The position numbers and the translations under genes were made by a program. From Geodermatophilus marinus (GTDB lineage: Bacteria > Actinomycetota > Actinomycetes > Mycobacteriales > Geodermatophilaceae), in assembly GCF_003428645.1 (NCBI RefSeq), contig NZ_QVQH01000006.1:124001-188000 (forward strand): a DNA stretch of 64,000 bases, read 5' to 3'. The notes below the pieces were generated by a model that saw only the letters and a program-made list of their open reading frames with translations, was not told where the DNA came from and did no database searches. Below are positions 55,135-62,666 of this stretch, in pieces (within the stretch, counting starts at the first letter, position 1; each line of letters opens with the position of its first letter).

Positions 55135-57159
55135 ATGTCGCAGATGGTCGGGGCGCCCGGCGCCGTCCGCGCGACCGGCGCGGAGGTGGTGCTCGCGCAG
55201 CTGGACGACGAGCAGCGCGCGGCGGCCTCCGCGGTCAGCGGGCCGGTCTGCATCCTCGCCGGGGCCGGCACGGGGAAGACCCGCACCATCACCCACCGGA
55301 TCGCCTACGGCGTGCACACCGGTGCGTTCGTGCCCGAGCAGGTGCTGGCGGTGACGTTCACCGCCCGGGCCGCGGGGGAGCTGCGCACCCGGCTCGGGGG
55401 GCTCGGGGTCGGCGGGGTGCAGGCGCGGACGTTCCACGCCGCCGCGATGCGGCAGCTGCGCTACTTCGCCCCGCAGGTGCTCGGGGGCCCGATGCCCGGC
55501 CTGGTGGAGAACAAGCTGCGGCTGGTCGCCTCCGCGGCGTCCCGGGCCCGGCTGACCACCGACCGGACCAGCCTGCGCGACCTCGCCGGCGAGATCGAGT
55601 GGGCCAAGACCACCCTCGCGACGCCGGAGGACTACCCCGCCCGGGCCCGCGCCGCCGGTCGCGAGCCGCCGTTCGAGGCGCCGGCGGTCGCCCAGGTCTA
55701 CGCCTCCTACGAGTCGGCCAAGCAGCGTGACGGCGTCCTCGACTTCGAGGACCTGCTGCTCGTCACGGCCTTCGCCATCGAGGAGCACGCCCCGGTGGCC
55801 CGCCAGATCCGGGCCCAGTACCGGCACTTCGTGGTCGACGAGTACCAGGACGTCAACCCGCTGCAGCAGCGGCTGCTCGACGCCTGGCTGGGCGGGCGGG
55901 CCGACGTCTGCGTCGTCGGGGACCCCAACCAGACGATCTACTCCTTCACCGGCGCGGACCCGGACTACCTGCTCGGCTTCGCCGACCGCTACCCCGACGC
56001 CGAGGTCGTCAAGCTGGAGCGCGACTACCGCTCGACGCCGCAGGTGGTGGCGCTGGCCAACAAGCTCATCGGGCAGGCGCCGCCGCGCAAGGGCCTCCCG
56101 GGGCTGCGCCTGCTCGGGCAGCGCGCCGAGGGGCCCGCGCCGCGGTTCTTCGAGCACCCCGACGAGCCGACCGAGGCCGCCGCCGTGGCGCAGGCGTGCC
56201 GGGCCCTGGTCGAGGCGGGGACGCCGGCCTCGGAGATCGCGGTCCTGTTCCGCATCAACGCCCAGTCCGAGGTGTACGAGAACGCGCTGAGCGCGGCCGG
56301 TGTGCCGTACGTGCTCCGGGGCGGCGAGCGGTTCTTCGAGCGCCCCGAGGTCCGGGAGGCCGTGCTGCTGCTGCGCGGGGCGGCGGCCGGTGGTTCGGAG
56401 CCGGGCGCCCTGGTGCCCACCGTCCGCGACGTGCTGGCCTCGACCGGCTGGGTCGAGCACCGCCCGCCGCCGGGTGGCGCCGCGCGGGACCGGTGGCAGT
56501 CCCTCGCCGCGCTCGTCGACCTGGCCGTCGACCTGGTCGCCGAGGACCCGACCATCGACCTGCCCGGGTTCGTCACCCACCTCGCCGCCCGGGCCGACGC
56601 CCAGCACGCCCCGACCGTGCAGGGGGTCACCCTGGCCTCGATGCACGCGGCCAAGGGCCTGGAGTGGGACGCCGTCTTCGTCGTGGGCCTGGTCGACGGC
56701 GTCCTCCCGATCGCCCAGTCGCTGTCGCGGCCGGAGGCGGTCGAGGAGGAGCGGCGGCTGCTCTACGTCGCGGTCACCCGGGCCCGCGAGCACCTGACGC
56801 TCTCCTGGTCCCTGGCCCGCAACCCCGGGGGGCGCCGGTCCCGGCCGCGCAGCCGCTTCCTCACCGGCCTGGTGCCCGAGTCCGCGCCGACCGCCGCTCC
56901 CGCCGCGCGCCGGCAGAAGCGGGCCAAGGTGGTCCTCGAGGGGGAGGCCGGCGAGCTGTTCGAGCGGCTCCGCGCCTGGCGCAGCGCCACCGCGCAGGCG
57001 GCGTCCGTGCCGGCCTACGTCGTCCTCACCGACGCCACGTTGCAGGCGATCGCGGAGAGCCGGCCCGGCACCCTGCGGGAGCTGGCCGCGCTGCCGGGGA
57101 TCGGGGCGCGCAAGCTCGAGCTCTACGGCGAGGACGTCCTCGCCACGGTGAGCGCTTGA
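55135..57159 (+). CDS. uvrD2: UvrD2 SF1 helicase with HRDC domain
   Basis: A 674-residue SF1 helicase. Motifs: Q-motif LDDEQRAA, Walker A GAGTGKTRTI (about 43), II DEYQDVN (about 235), III GDPNQTIYSFTGA, V MHAAKGLEWD (about 503), VI VTRAREHLTLSW (about 543). An HRDC domain ends the protein (about 595-670, VPAYVVLTDATLQAIAE to LPGIGARKLELYG). Mycobacterial UvrD2 has a tetracysteine module in the linker; here that linker contains no cysteine. UvrD2 is an essential 3'-5' DNA helicase in M. tuberculosis. ATG 55135 is in-frame and directly preceded by GGGGGAGCGG. Confidence 0.92.
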   Translation: MSQMVGAPGAVRATGAEVVLAQLDDEQRAAASAVSGPVCILAGAGTGKTRTITHRIAYGVHTGAFVPEQVLAVTFTARAAGELRTRLGGLGVGGVQARTFHAAAMRQLRYFAPQVLGGPMPGLVENKLRLVASAASRARLTTDRTSLRDLAGEIEWAKTTLATPEDYPARARAAGREPPFEAPAVAQVYASYESAKQRDGVLDFEDLLLVTAFAIEEHAPVARQIRAQYRHFVVDEYQDVNPLQQRLLDAWLGGRADVCVVGDPNQTIYSFTGADPDYLLGFADRYPDAEVVKLERDYRSTPQVVALANKLIGQAPPRKGLPGLRLLGQRAEGPAPRFFEHPDEPTEAAAVAQACRALVEAGTPASEIAVLFRINAQSEVYENALSAAGVPYVLRGGERFFERPEVREAVLLLRGAAAGGSEPGALVPTVRDVLASTGWVEHRPPPGGAARDRWQSLAALVDLAVDLVAEDPTIDLPGFVTHLAARADAQHAPTVQGVTLASMHAAKGLEWDAVFVVGLVDGVLPIAQSLSRPEAVEEERRLLYVAVTRAREHLTLSWSLARNPGGRRSRPRSRFLTGLVPESAPTAAPAARRQKRAKVVLEGEAGELFERLRAWRSATAQAASVPAYVVLTDATLQAIAESRPGTLRELAALPGIGARKLELYGEDVLATVSA

Positions 57160-57224
57160 TCCCCTGCTTTCCGTGACGGCGAACGGGTGACGGGGCTCAC
57201 ACCTCGCCCGCCGGGTCAATTGCG

Positions 57225-57254
57225 TTGACCGCCCTCGCGGGGCCGCCCTACTGT
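57225..57254 (+). promoter_or_regulatory. Promoter of whiB7 leader (TTGACC-N18-TACTGT)
   Basis: A -35 hexamer TTGACC (57225-57230) and a -10 TACTGT (57249-57254) with an 18-base spacer. The AT-richer TCAATT lies just upstream of -35, where WhiB7 is known to favour AT-rich DNA at its own promoter. Transcription would start near 57261, giving a leader of about 515 bases. Confidence 0.65.
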
Positions 57255-57343
57255 CCTCATCGCGCCTGGGGGAGTTCCCGGGCGCGCCAGACCCCGGTCC
57301 CGGCGCCCGCGCCGGCACCCGATCCCCGGAGAGGAGGGGAACG

Positions 57344-57634
57344 ATGATCACCACGATGACCGCTCTCGTCCCCTCCGCGGCCTCCTGGACGGGGAACCTC
57401 GCCGCGCGTCCGGCCGATCTCCAGGCCCCGTGCCCGGCCGCTCGTCTGCGCGCCCTGCCGCCCGTCGGTGCCGTCGCCCCCGAGGTGTTCGGCATCGCGC
57501 CCACCGCGGGTCGCCCCGACGGAACCGCCGTGCCCTCCGTGCCCGTCGCCGCCCAGTTCGGCACCCGTGAGCAGTCCTACACCCAGCACGACACGACCCC
57601 CGGGATCCACTCCCCGCGGAGACCGCTGAGCTAG
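57344..57634 (+). CDS. Leader ORF upstream of whiB7 (putative regulatory)
   Basis: A 96-residue open frame starting at an ATG with a strong GAGAGGAGGGG Shine-Dalgarno site. The product (MITTMTALVPSAASW...) resembles no family I know and is low-complexity in parts. Its stop codon lies in the loop of a 5-bp hairpin (TGAGC-TAGC-GCTCA, 57627-57640), 20 bases before the terminator-like stem. Codons 11-14 include an 11-base copy of one terminator arm. Position and features suggest a translated attenuator for whiB7, as known for whiB7/wblC leaders in mycobacteria and Streptomyces; function is inferred. Confidence 0.55.
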   Translation: MITTMTALVPSAASWTGNLAARPADLQAPCPAARLRALPPVGAVAPEVFGIAPTAGRPDGTAVPSVPVAAQFGTREQSYTQHDTTPGIHSPRRPLS

Positions 57635-57653
57635 CGCTCACCAGGTCCTCCTC

Positions 57654-57689
57654 GAGGCCGCGGAACCCGAACCCCGGGTCCGCGGCCTC
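57654..57689 (+). terminator. Attenuator-like terminator in whiB7 leader
   Basis: A stem of 11 perfect pairs (57654-57664 with 57679-57689) plus 3 inner pairs (CCC/GGG, one bulged A) and a 7-base loop, followed by TCTCTCGTT. It lies 20 bases after the leader ORF stop and 88 bases before the whiB7 GTG, so it would end transcription before whiB7 unless prevented. Confidence 0.75.
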
Positions 57690-57777
57690 TCTCGTTGCAG
57701 GCCGCGACACCCGGCCCGACCTCCGGTCGGCGGTTCCCCGCCGGCCGTGGACGAGACGAGTACGAGGAGGAGCGGCA

Positions 57778-58116
57778 GTGCAGCAGGCGATCGACCGCCC
57801 GTCGTCCCACCGCCGGCCGGGGCTCCCCCGGACCGGGGGCCCCCTGCCCCGACGGCCCGTGCGGGTTCCGCCGGCGCCGGTGCGCCGGCCCCTGCCGTGC
57901 CGGACCGACCCGGACCTGTGGTTCGCGGAGAGCCCGGCGCTGCTGGAGCAGGCCAAGACGCTCTGCGCGGAGTGCCCGGTCCAGGCGGCCTGCCTGGCCG
58001 GCGCCCTGGACCGCGGGGAGCCGTGGGGCGTCTGGGGCGGCCAGATCTTCGAGCGCGGGGTGGTCATCCCGCGCAAGCGCCCGCGGGGACGTCCCCGCAA
58101 GGTCATCGCCGCGTGA
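57778..58116 (+). CDS. whiB7: WhiB7-type Fe-S transcription factor
   Basis: A 112-residue WhiB protein. Four Cys ligands of the 4Fe-4S cluster are in PCRTDPDLWF (about 41), CAECPVQAAC (about 62-71), and the GVWGG turn follows (about 84). The AT-hook RGRPRK near the C-terminus marks the WhiB7 subclass, the activator of intrinsic antibiotic resistance genes. The N-terminal ~38 residues are Arg/Pro-rich. GTG 57778 has GGAGGAG 5 bases upstream. The neighbours uvrD2 and an AarF-type kinase are the same as for M. tuberculosis whiB7 (Rv3197A). The 3' end lies in a 26-bp repeat. Confidence 0.93.
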   Translation: MQQAIDRPSSHRRPGLPRTGGPLPRRPVRVPPAPVRRPLPCRTDPDLWFAESPALLEQAKTLCAECPVQAACLAGALDRGEPWGVWGGQIFERGVVIPRKRPRGRPRKVIAA

Positions 58117-58199
58117 GCGGCGGGACCGGCCTCGCCGCGTGAGCGGCGGGACCGGCCTCGCCGCGTGAGCGGCGGGACCGGCCGCGCCGCGTGAGCGGT
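58107..58199 (+). repeat. 26-bp tandem repeat (3.5 copies) over the whiB7 stop codon
   Basis: Copies start at 58107, 58133, 58159 and 58185 (partial). Each contains GCCGC-GTGA-GCGGC, a 5-bp hairpin with a 4-base loop, so the array makes a row of hairpins just after whiB7. The first copy holds the last codons and stop of whiB7. The array may act as a terminator. Confidence 0.9.
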
Positions 58200-58268
58200 G
58201 CGGCACCCCTGACCCATCGACCGACGCCACGGGCCCGCCCGGGCCCACCCGAGAACCGAGGAACCGCC

Positions 58269-58433
58269 GTGCACACCACCGAGTACCACATGGCCGTCGA
58301 CCGACTGCGCGAGCTGCGCGCCGAGGCCGACACCGCGAGCCGGGCGGCCCGCCTGCGCGCCGCCCGCCGCTGGGCACGCCGCGCGGAGTACGCGACCCGC
58401 CGGGCCGCGCGCGCCAGCGCCGCCGTCCGCTGA
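58269..58433 (+). CDS. Small basic hypothetical protein
   Basis: A 54-residue, Arg/Ala-rich, helical protein (MAVDRLRELRAEADTASRA then RRWARRAEYATRRAARAS). GAGGAA lies about 7 bases before GTG 58269. The composition is nucleic-acid-binding-like but no family is recognised. It could be spurious; a good Shine-Dalgarno site and its place after whiB7 are the main support. Confidence 0.5.
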   Translation: MHTTEYHMAVDRLRELRAEADTASRAARLRAARRWARRAEYATRRAARASAAVR

Positions 58434-58512
58434 CGGTCTCCCCGGCCGGGATCGGGCGTCCCGCACGCCCGGTCCCGGCCCGATCCGTCCTCCCGCGGGG
58501 CATGCTGGAGGG

Positions 58513-58710
58513 GTGCAGCCACCGGAGCTGACCTGCCGGCGCTGCGGCCGGTCCGGGCGGGCGGCCGACGCCGCGACCGGTTGGTCGTTGGACACCCCTC
58601 CGCGGCCGACGGGGTCGGCGGGCGGGCCGGCGCCCGGGCCGACGACGGCGCTGTGCCCGGACTGCGCCCGGGAGTGCGTCCGCGACCTGGAGGCCCGCCT
58701 GGACCCGTGA
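58513..58710 (+). CDS. Small zinc-ribbon protein
   Basis: A 65-residue protein with two Cys pairs (CRRCG near 8-12 and CPDCARECV near 48-55) around a Gly/Pro-rich loop, so it probably binds zinc. The function is unknown. The start is GTG 58513, just after GGAGG at 58508-58512. Confidence 0.65.
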   Translation: MQPPELTCRRCGRSGRAADAATGWSLDTPPRPTGSAGGPAPGPTTALCPDCARECVRDLEARLDP

Positions 58711-58754
58711 CACCGCGACCGGGGCACCGGTGACGGGCCGGCCGGTGGAGCCCG

Positions 58755-60077
58755 TCAGCCGGTGAAGCCCGGCAGCCACTCCTCGACGACGCTGCGGAAG
58801 TCACCGGCCGCGTCCAGCTGGCACAGGACGCCGATCGAGCCGATCGTCACGCGGTGGATGAGCAGGTAGGCCGGCGGCAGGTTGAGCATCCGGCCCAGGC
58901 GGCTGGCCTCGCTGCGCGGGTCCGCGACCCGGGCCGCCTGCTCCTGCATCCAGGCGCGCGTGAAGTGGAAGTGGTGGCCGGTGATCGGCTCCAGGAGCGG
59001 CAGCAGGTACTCGAGCACCCCCTGGGCGTCCACCGCCACGGTGGGCCGCACGAAGCCCTCGCCCCGCAGGTCGGCGAGCACGTCCTCGGCGCGCCCCTCG
59101 AGCGCCCAGCGCACCAGCCGGCCGATCGGCTCGGGGTGACCGTCGGGGAGCCGCGCGGTCGCGCCGAAGTCGATGACGCCGAGCCGGCCGTCGGGCACCA
59201 ACCGGAAGTTGCCCGGGTGCGGGTCGGCGTGCAGCAGCCCGGCGCGCTGCGGCCCGGAGAAGTGCAGCACGGCCATGAGCCGGCCCGCCCGGTCGCGCTC
59301 CTCCCGGGTGCCCGAGGCGATGATCCGGGAGAGCGGGGTGCCCTCCAGCCACTCGGACACGATCACCTTCGGGGCGCTCGCGACCACCCGCGGGACGACG
59401 ATCTGCGGGTCGTCGGCGTAGGCGGCGGCGAACCCGCGCTGGGCGTCGGCCTCGAGCCCGTAGTCGAGCTCCTCGACCACCCGGGCCTTGAGCTCGGCGA
59501 TCAGCGGCTTGACGTCCATGCCCGGGAAGAGCGCCGCGAACAGCCGCGCGAACCGCGCCAGCTGGTTGAGGTCGGCCATGAGGGCGGTCGCCGCCCCCGG
59601 GTACTGGATCTTGACCGCCACGTCGCGGCCGTCCCGCCAGGTGGCCCGGTGCACCTGGCCGATGCTGGCGGCGGCCGCGGGTAGGTCGTCGAAGTGGCGG
59701 AACCGCTCCCGCCACCGGCCGCCGAGCTGCTGGGAGAGCACCGCGTGCACGGTGCGCGCCGGCATGGGCGGCGCCTCCTCCTGCAGCTTCACCAGCGCCT
59801 CGCGGTACGGGGCGGAGACCTCCTCCGGCACCGCGGCCTCGAAGACCGACAGCGTCTGCCCCAGCTTCATCGCCCCGCCCTTGAGCTGGCCCAGGACGGC
59901 GAAGAGCTGCTCGGCGGTGCGCTGCTGCATCTCCGCGGCCACGGCGTCGGCCGACTGGCCGGAGAGCCGCTTGCCGATCCCCAGGGTGGCGCGGCCGGCC
60001 GCCCCCAGCGGCAACGAGGCCAGCCGTGCGGTCCGTGAGACCGACCCTCGCGGCATCTCACGTCCGGTCTCGCTCAC
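58755..60077 (-). CDS. AarF/ABC1/UbiB-family atypical kinase (Rv3197-like)
   Basis: A 440-residue ABC1 kinase-like protein. KLGQTLS (about 72, the KxGQ motif that blocks substrate-type kinase access), ASIGQVHRA (about 143), VAVKIQYPG (about 155, ATP Lys), LHADPHPGNF (about 283) and GVIDFGA (about 298) are all present. Rv3197, next to whiB7 in M. tuberculosis, is the homologue and belongs to the WhiB7 regulon. It is convergent with the small zinc-ribbon gene. GTG 60077 has GAGGAGAG upstream; earlier in-frame starts to 60278 lack similarity. Confidence 0.9.
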   Translation of the reverse strand: MSETGREMPRGSVSRTARLASLPLGAAGRATLGIGKRLSGQSADAVAAEMQQRTAEQLFAVLGQLKGGAMKLGQTLSVFEAAVPEEVSAPYREALVKLQEEAPPMPARTVHAVLSQQLGGRWRERFRHFDDLPAAAASIGQVHRATWRDGRDVAVKIQYPGAATALMADLNQLARFARLFAALFPGMDVKPLIAELKARVVEELDYGLEADAQRGFAAAYADDPQIVVPRVVASAPKVIVSEWLEGTPLSRIIASGTREERDRAGRLMAVLHFSGPQRAGLLHADPHPGNFRLVPDGRLGVIDFGATARLPDGHPEPIGRLVRWALEGRAEDVLADLRGEGFVRPTVAVDAQGVLEYLLPLLEPITGHHFHFTRAWMQEQAARVADPRSEASRLGRMLNLPPAYLLIHRVTIGSIGVLCQLDAAGDFRSVVEEWLPGFTG

Positions 60078-60228
60078 GCTCTCTCCTCGCTCGCGCGCGG
60101 CCGCGCCGGGGCACCGATCGGTGCCCCGGAGCCCAGGCCCTGACGCGCACCCCCCGCGGGTCCGCTGGCGCACACTGCCGCCATTGTCCCCCGACCGACG
60201 GGCCGGGCGCCGGGCGTGGTCGGTGACC

Positions 60229-61278
60229 TCATCCCCCCGGGGGCCGTGGCGGGCGGCACCGGCACTCGGGATGGGCACCCCAGCGCCGGCTCCGGGGGGT
60301 GAACTGGGGCGGCCGCAGCTCCAGGGTCGCCCCCAGCGTGACCGGGGCGCCGCCGCCGTCGACGTAGCCGAGGACCTGGACGGCGGCGGTCAGCGCGGTG
60401 AGCAGGCAGGTGACGGTGGCGCCGGCCGGTCGCGCATCGGTGGCGAGCTGCGCGGACAGCACCGGCCAGCGCGGGTCGGCGTCCCGGCGGAGCAGCTCCG
60501 CGCAGCGCAGGCAGCCGGTCCGGCCGGGGACGACGAGGGGGCCCACCACGCCGGTCTCCCCGCGGACGGTGGCGACCAGGTGGGCGACGCCGTCGCGCTG
60601 CAGGTCGGCCACGCGGGGGTCGGTGGACGCCCAGGCCCGGGTGAGGACGACCAGGTCGGCGGGCCCGGCCGGGGGCCGCAGGTCGGTCAGCGGGCTGGCC
60701 CGGCGGACGGCGTCGGCGGCGGCCAGGCCGCGGGGCCGGCCCTCGTCGGCGGCGTCCAGCCCGCCCACCACGGCGTCGCCCGCGGCGACCGGCCCCGTGT
60801 CGCGGACGTGCACCCGGCCCACGCCACTCGCGGCGAGGACGGCGGCCAGCGGGACCCCGACCCGGGTGGCGCCGTCGACCACGACGGTCGCCCGGCGGCG
60901 GGCCTGCCACCGGGCACCCCCGGTGGCCGTGGGGAGCTCGGCCGCCGCCCGCGCCGAGGCGGCGGGACCGGCGTCGGTGGCCAGCAGGTCCGCGGCCTCG
61001 AGGTCGACCAGCAACCCGGTGTCGACCAGCGCCCGCAGCACGGCGTCCACCGCGGTGGGGTCGTGCCCGTCGCGCACCGCGTCGGCGACCACGGCGCGCC
61101 AGGTGCGGCGGCCGTCGAGCCCGCGGAGCAGGCGCTCGAGCGCACCGGTGGCGGGGGAGACCACCACCCCGTCGGTCGAGTCGACGCCGCCCACCTGGAG
61201 GGCCGGACCGTCCGCGCCGCCGGGCAGGCGCAGCACCGGCACGGTCGGGGGCAGCAGCGGGTGGGAGGTGTCGGTCAC
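60229..61278 (-). CDS. ThiF/TOMM-type E1-like protein (Rv3196-like)
   Basis: A 349-residue protein. The N-terminal ~100 residues resemble the RiPP-recognition-like part of TOMM cyclodehydratases (LQVGGVDSTDGVVVSPATG, then VDAVLRALVDTGLLV). The C-terminal part is an E1-like fold: VVVDGATRVGVPLAAVLAASGVGRVHV has a degenerate nucleotide motif, and CLRCAEL with the final CRC triad (HPECRCRP) would bind zinc. TOMM E1-like proteins bind leader peptides for thiazole/oxazole formation. No YcaO protein or precursor is in the window. GTG 61278 lacks a Shine-Dalgarno site. Confidence 0.72.
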   Translation of the reverse strand: MTDTSHPLLPPTVPVLRLPGGADGPALQVGGVDSTDGVVVSPATGALERLLRGLDGRRTWRAVVADAVRDGHDPTAVDAVLRALVDTGLLVDLEAADLLATDAGPAASARAAAELPTATGGARWQARRRATVVVDGATRVGVPLAAVLAASGVGRVHVRDTGPVAAGDAVVGGLDAADEGRPRGLAAADAVRRASPLTDLRPPAGPADLVVLTRAWASTDPRVADLQRDGVAHLVATVRGETGVVGPLVVPGRTGCLRCAELLRRDADPRWPVLSAQLATDARPAGATVTCLLTALTAAVQVLGYVDGGGAPVTLGATLELRPPQFTPRSRRWGAHPECRCRPPRPPGG

Positions 61279-61328
61279 CGGGGGAGGGTGGCAGGGGCCG
61301 GACCGGTCGCGGGGCCGTCGCCCGGGGC

Positions 61329-61338
61329 CTGTGGACGA
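61329..61338. promoter_or_regulatory. CTGTGGACGA motif upstream of ThiF-like gene
   Basis: A DnaA-box-like decamer in the 146 bases between the ThiF-like and DUF5679 genes; one of the recurring CTGTGGACGG-type motifs. Confidence 0.3.
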
Positions 61339-61424
61339 CGACGGCGGCGCCCGCGGTGCGGTGCGCCGCCGTCGGATCCGTCCCGCGCCCCGCCGCGGGC
61401 CTGCGGGGGGGGGCTCCTCCCGGC

Positions 61425-61577
61425 TCAGGCCTTGCCGAGGATCCGGTTCATCTTGGTGCCGCAGACCGGGCAGGTGCCCTGGGCCATGCGGCGGCCCGAC
61501 TCGCTGACCTTGACCTCGCCGTCGAAGTCCCGCTTCTCCTTGCACTTCACGCAGTAGCCGTTGTAGCTGTCCGCCAC
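61425..61577 (-). CDS. DUF5679 small zinc-ribbon protein
   Basis: A 50-residue protein with two CxxC pairs (GYCVKCK and GTCPVCG) and the DUF5679 pattern [24 protein letters not shown]. It is a short zinc ribbon conserved in actinobacteria with no known role. GTG 61577 has GAGGAGGGAG 5 bases upstream; upstream in-frame sequence to 62093 is not similar to the family. Confidence 0.85.
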   Translation of the reverse strand: MADSYNGYCVKCKEKRDFDGEVKVSESGRRMAQGTCPVCGTKMNRILGKA

Positions 61578-61685
61578 GCTGCTCCCTCCTCGCGCTCCCC
61601 GGCGCCCGACCCGGGTGCCGTGGGGCGGAACGGTACCCGGGTCGCCGGACATGTCCCGGAGCCGACCGGGCGGTCGCCCGCGCCC

Positions 61686-61720
61686 GCTGTCCACGGCTTG
61701 TGGACAGCGGTGTGGACAGG
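61686..61720. promoter_or_regulatory. Cluster of three DnaA-box-like CTGTCCAC/GTGGACAG motifs
   Basis: GCTGTCCAC-N5-GTGGACAGC is a perfect 9-bp inverted repeat, followed 2 bases on by TGTGGACAGG. Each is close to the actinobacterial DnaA box TTGTCCACA. The cluster is far from any visible dnaA or oriC gene. Confidence 0.4.
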
Positions 61721-61952
61721 GTGGGGACCGCGGCCCCGGAGCTGTGCGGAACCGGGGGACGGGCCGGCCCCCGGCCGGGTGGGGGGCCCGGCGACACGCG
61801 TGCCCAGCTGCGGGTATCCGGTCCCCGGGGGCTGTGGACGGCGGTGGCCCACCCGGTCCCCCGACCCGCGCGGCCCGCCTGCGTGTCCACCGTCCGTGCG
61901 ACATGCACCCGAGCGGGTGCAGGGCCGGCTCACGCGGCGGCCGGCCGTCACC

Positions 61953-61958
61953 TACGGT
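61953..61958 (+). promoter_or_regulatory. -10 element of leaderless promoter for YgjP-type gene
   Basis: TACGGT ends 8 bases before GTG 61966; no Shine-Dalgarno site. Confidence 0.5.
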
Positions 61959-61965
61959 CTCCCCC

Positions 61966-62586
61966 GTGCCCGGTTCGACCCCCGACTCCCCGGACTCCCG
62001 CGTCCCGGCCGCTGCCCCGGCCCGGTCGCCGCGCACCGTCCCCGCGGTGCCCGATCGCGTCGAGGTCCGGCGCAGCACGCGCCGGCGTCGCACGGTGACC
62101 GCCTACCGCGAGTCGGGCCGCACCGTCGTCCTCATCCCCGCGGCCTTCACACCCGCGGAGGAGCGCCGCTGGGTGGCGCAGATGGTGGCCAAGCTGCAGA
62201 CCCGCGAGGAGCGCCGCCGCCGCTCGCTCGGCGGGGACGACGACCTCATGGCCCGGGCGCGGGCGCTGTCGCTGGCGCACCTGGACGGCGTGCCCGAGCC
62301 GGCCAGCGTCCGCTGGGTGGACAACCAGCAGCGCCGCTGGGGGTCGTGCACGCCGGCCGACCGCAGCATCCGGCTCTCCAGCCGGCTGCGCGCCATGCCC
62401 GAGTACGTCGTCGACTACGTCCTGGTCCACGAACTGGCCCACCTCGTCGAGCCCAGCCACTCGACGGCGTTCTGGGCGCTCGTGGCCCGCTACCCCCGCG
62501 CCGAGCGGGCGCGGGGGTTCCTCGAGGGGATCGAGCAGGCGTCGGGCGAGCCGGCCGGCCGCCCGGAGGGCGACGCGGTCGACTGA
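61966..62586 (+). CDS. YgjP-like (SprT/M48-type) metallopeptidase domain protein
   Basis: A 206-residue protein. The N-terminal ~30 residues are Pro/Ser-rich. The YgjP-like domain follows ([34 protein letters not shown] near 132) with the zinc motif [16 protein letters not shown] near 165. The family is a gluzincin-like metallopeptidase with few known substrates. GTG 61966 is supported by the -10 element; the frame is open further upstream without similarity. It converges with the DUF2342 gene, 80 bases away. Confidence 0.83.
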   Translation: MPGSTPDSPDSRVPAAAPARSPRTVPAVPDRVEVRRSTRRRRTVTAYRESGRTVVLIPAAFTPAEERRWVAQMVAKLQTREERRRRSLGGDDDLMARARALSLAHLDGVPEPASVRWVDNQQRRWGSCTPADRSIRLSSRLRAMPEYVVDYVLVHELAHLVEPSHSTAFWALVARYPRAERARGFLEGIEQASGEPAGRPEGDAVD

Positions 62587-62666
62587 CCGTGCCGTGCGGC
62601 GGTCCGCCCGGGCGCCCGGCGGGCCGCACCGGGGCCGCCGGCCCCGGTGCGGGACGTGCCGTCGGG

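Larger units (their letters stand above)
61578..61965. other. 388-base gap with clustered TGTGGAC motifs
   Basis: Non-coding gap between divergent DUF5679 and YgjP-type genes. It holds GCTGTCCAC (61686-61694), GTGGACAGC (61700-61708, forming a 9-bp inverted repeat with the former), TGTGGACAGG (61711-61720) and CTGTGGACGG (61832-61841), plus the -10 element of the YgjP-type gene. No RNA gene was recognised. Confidence 0.6.
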
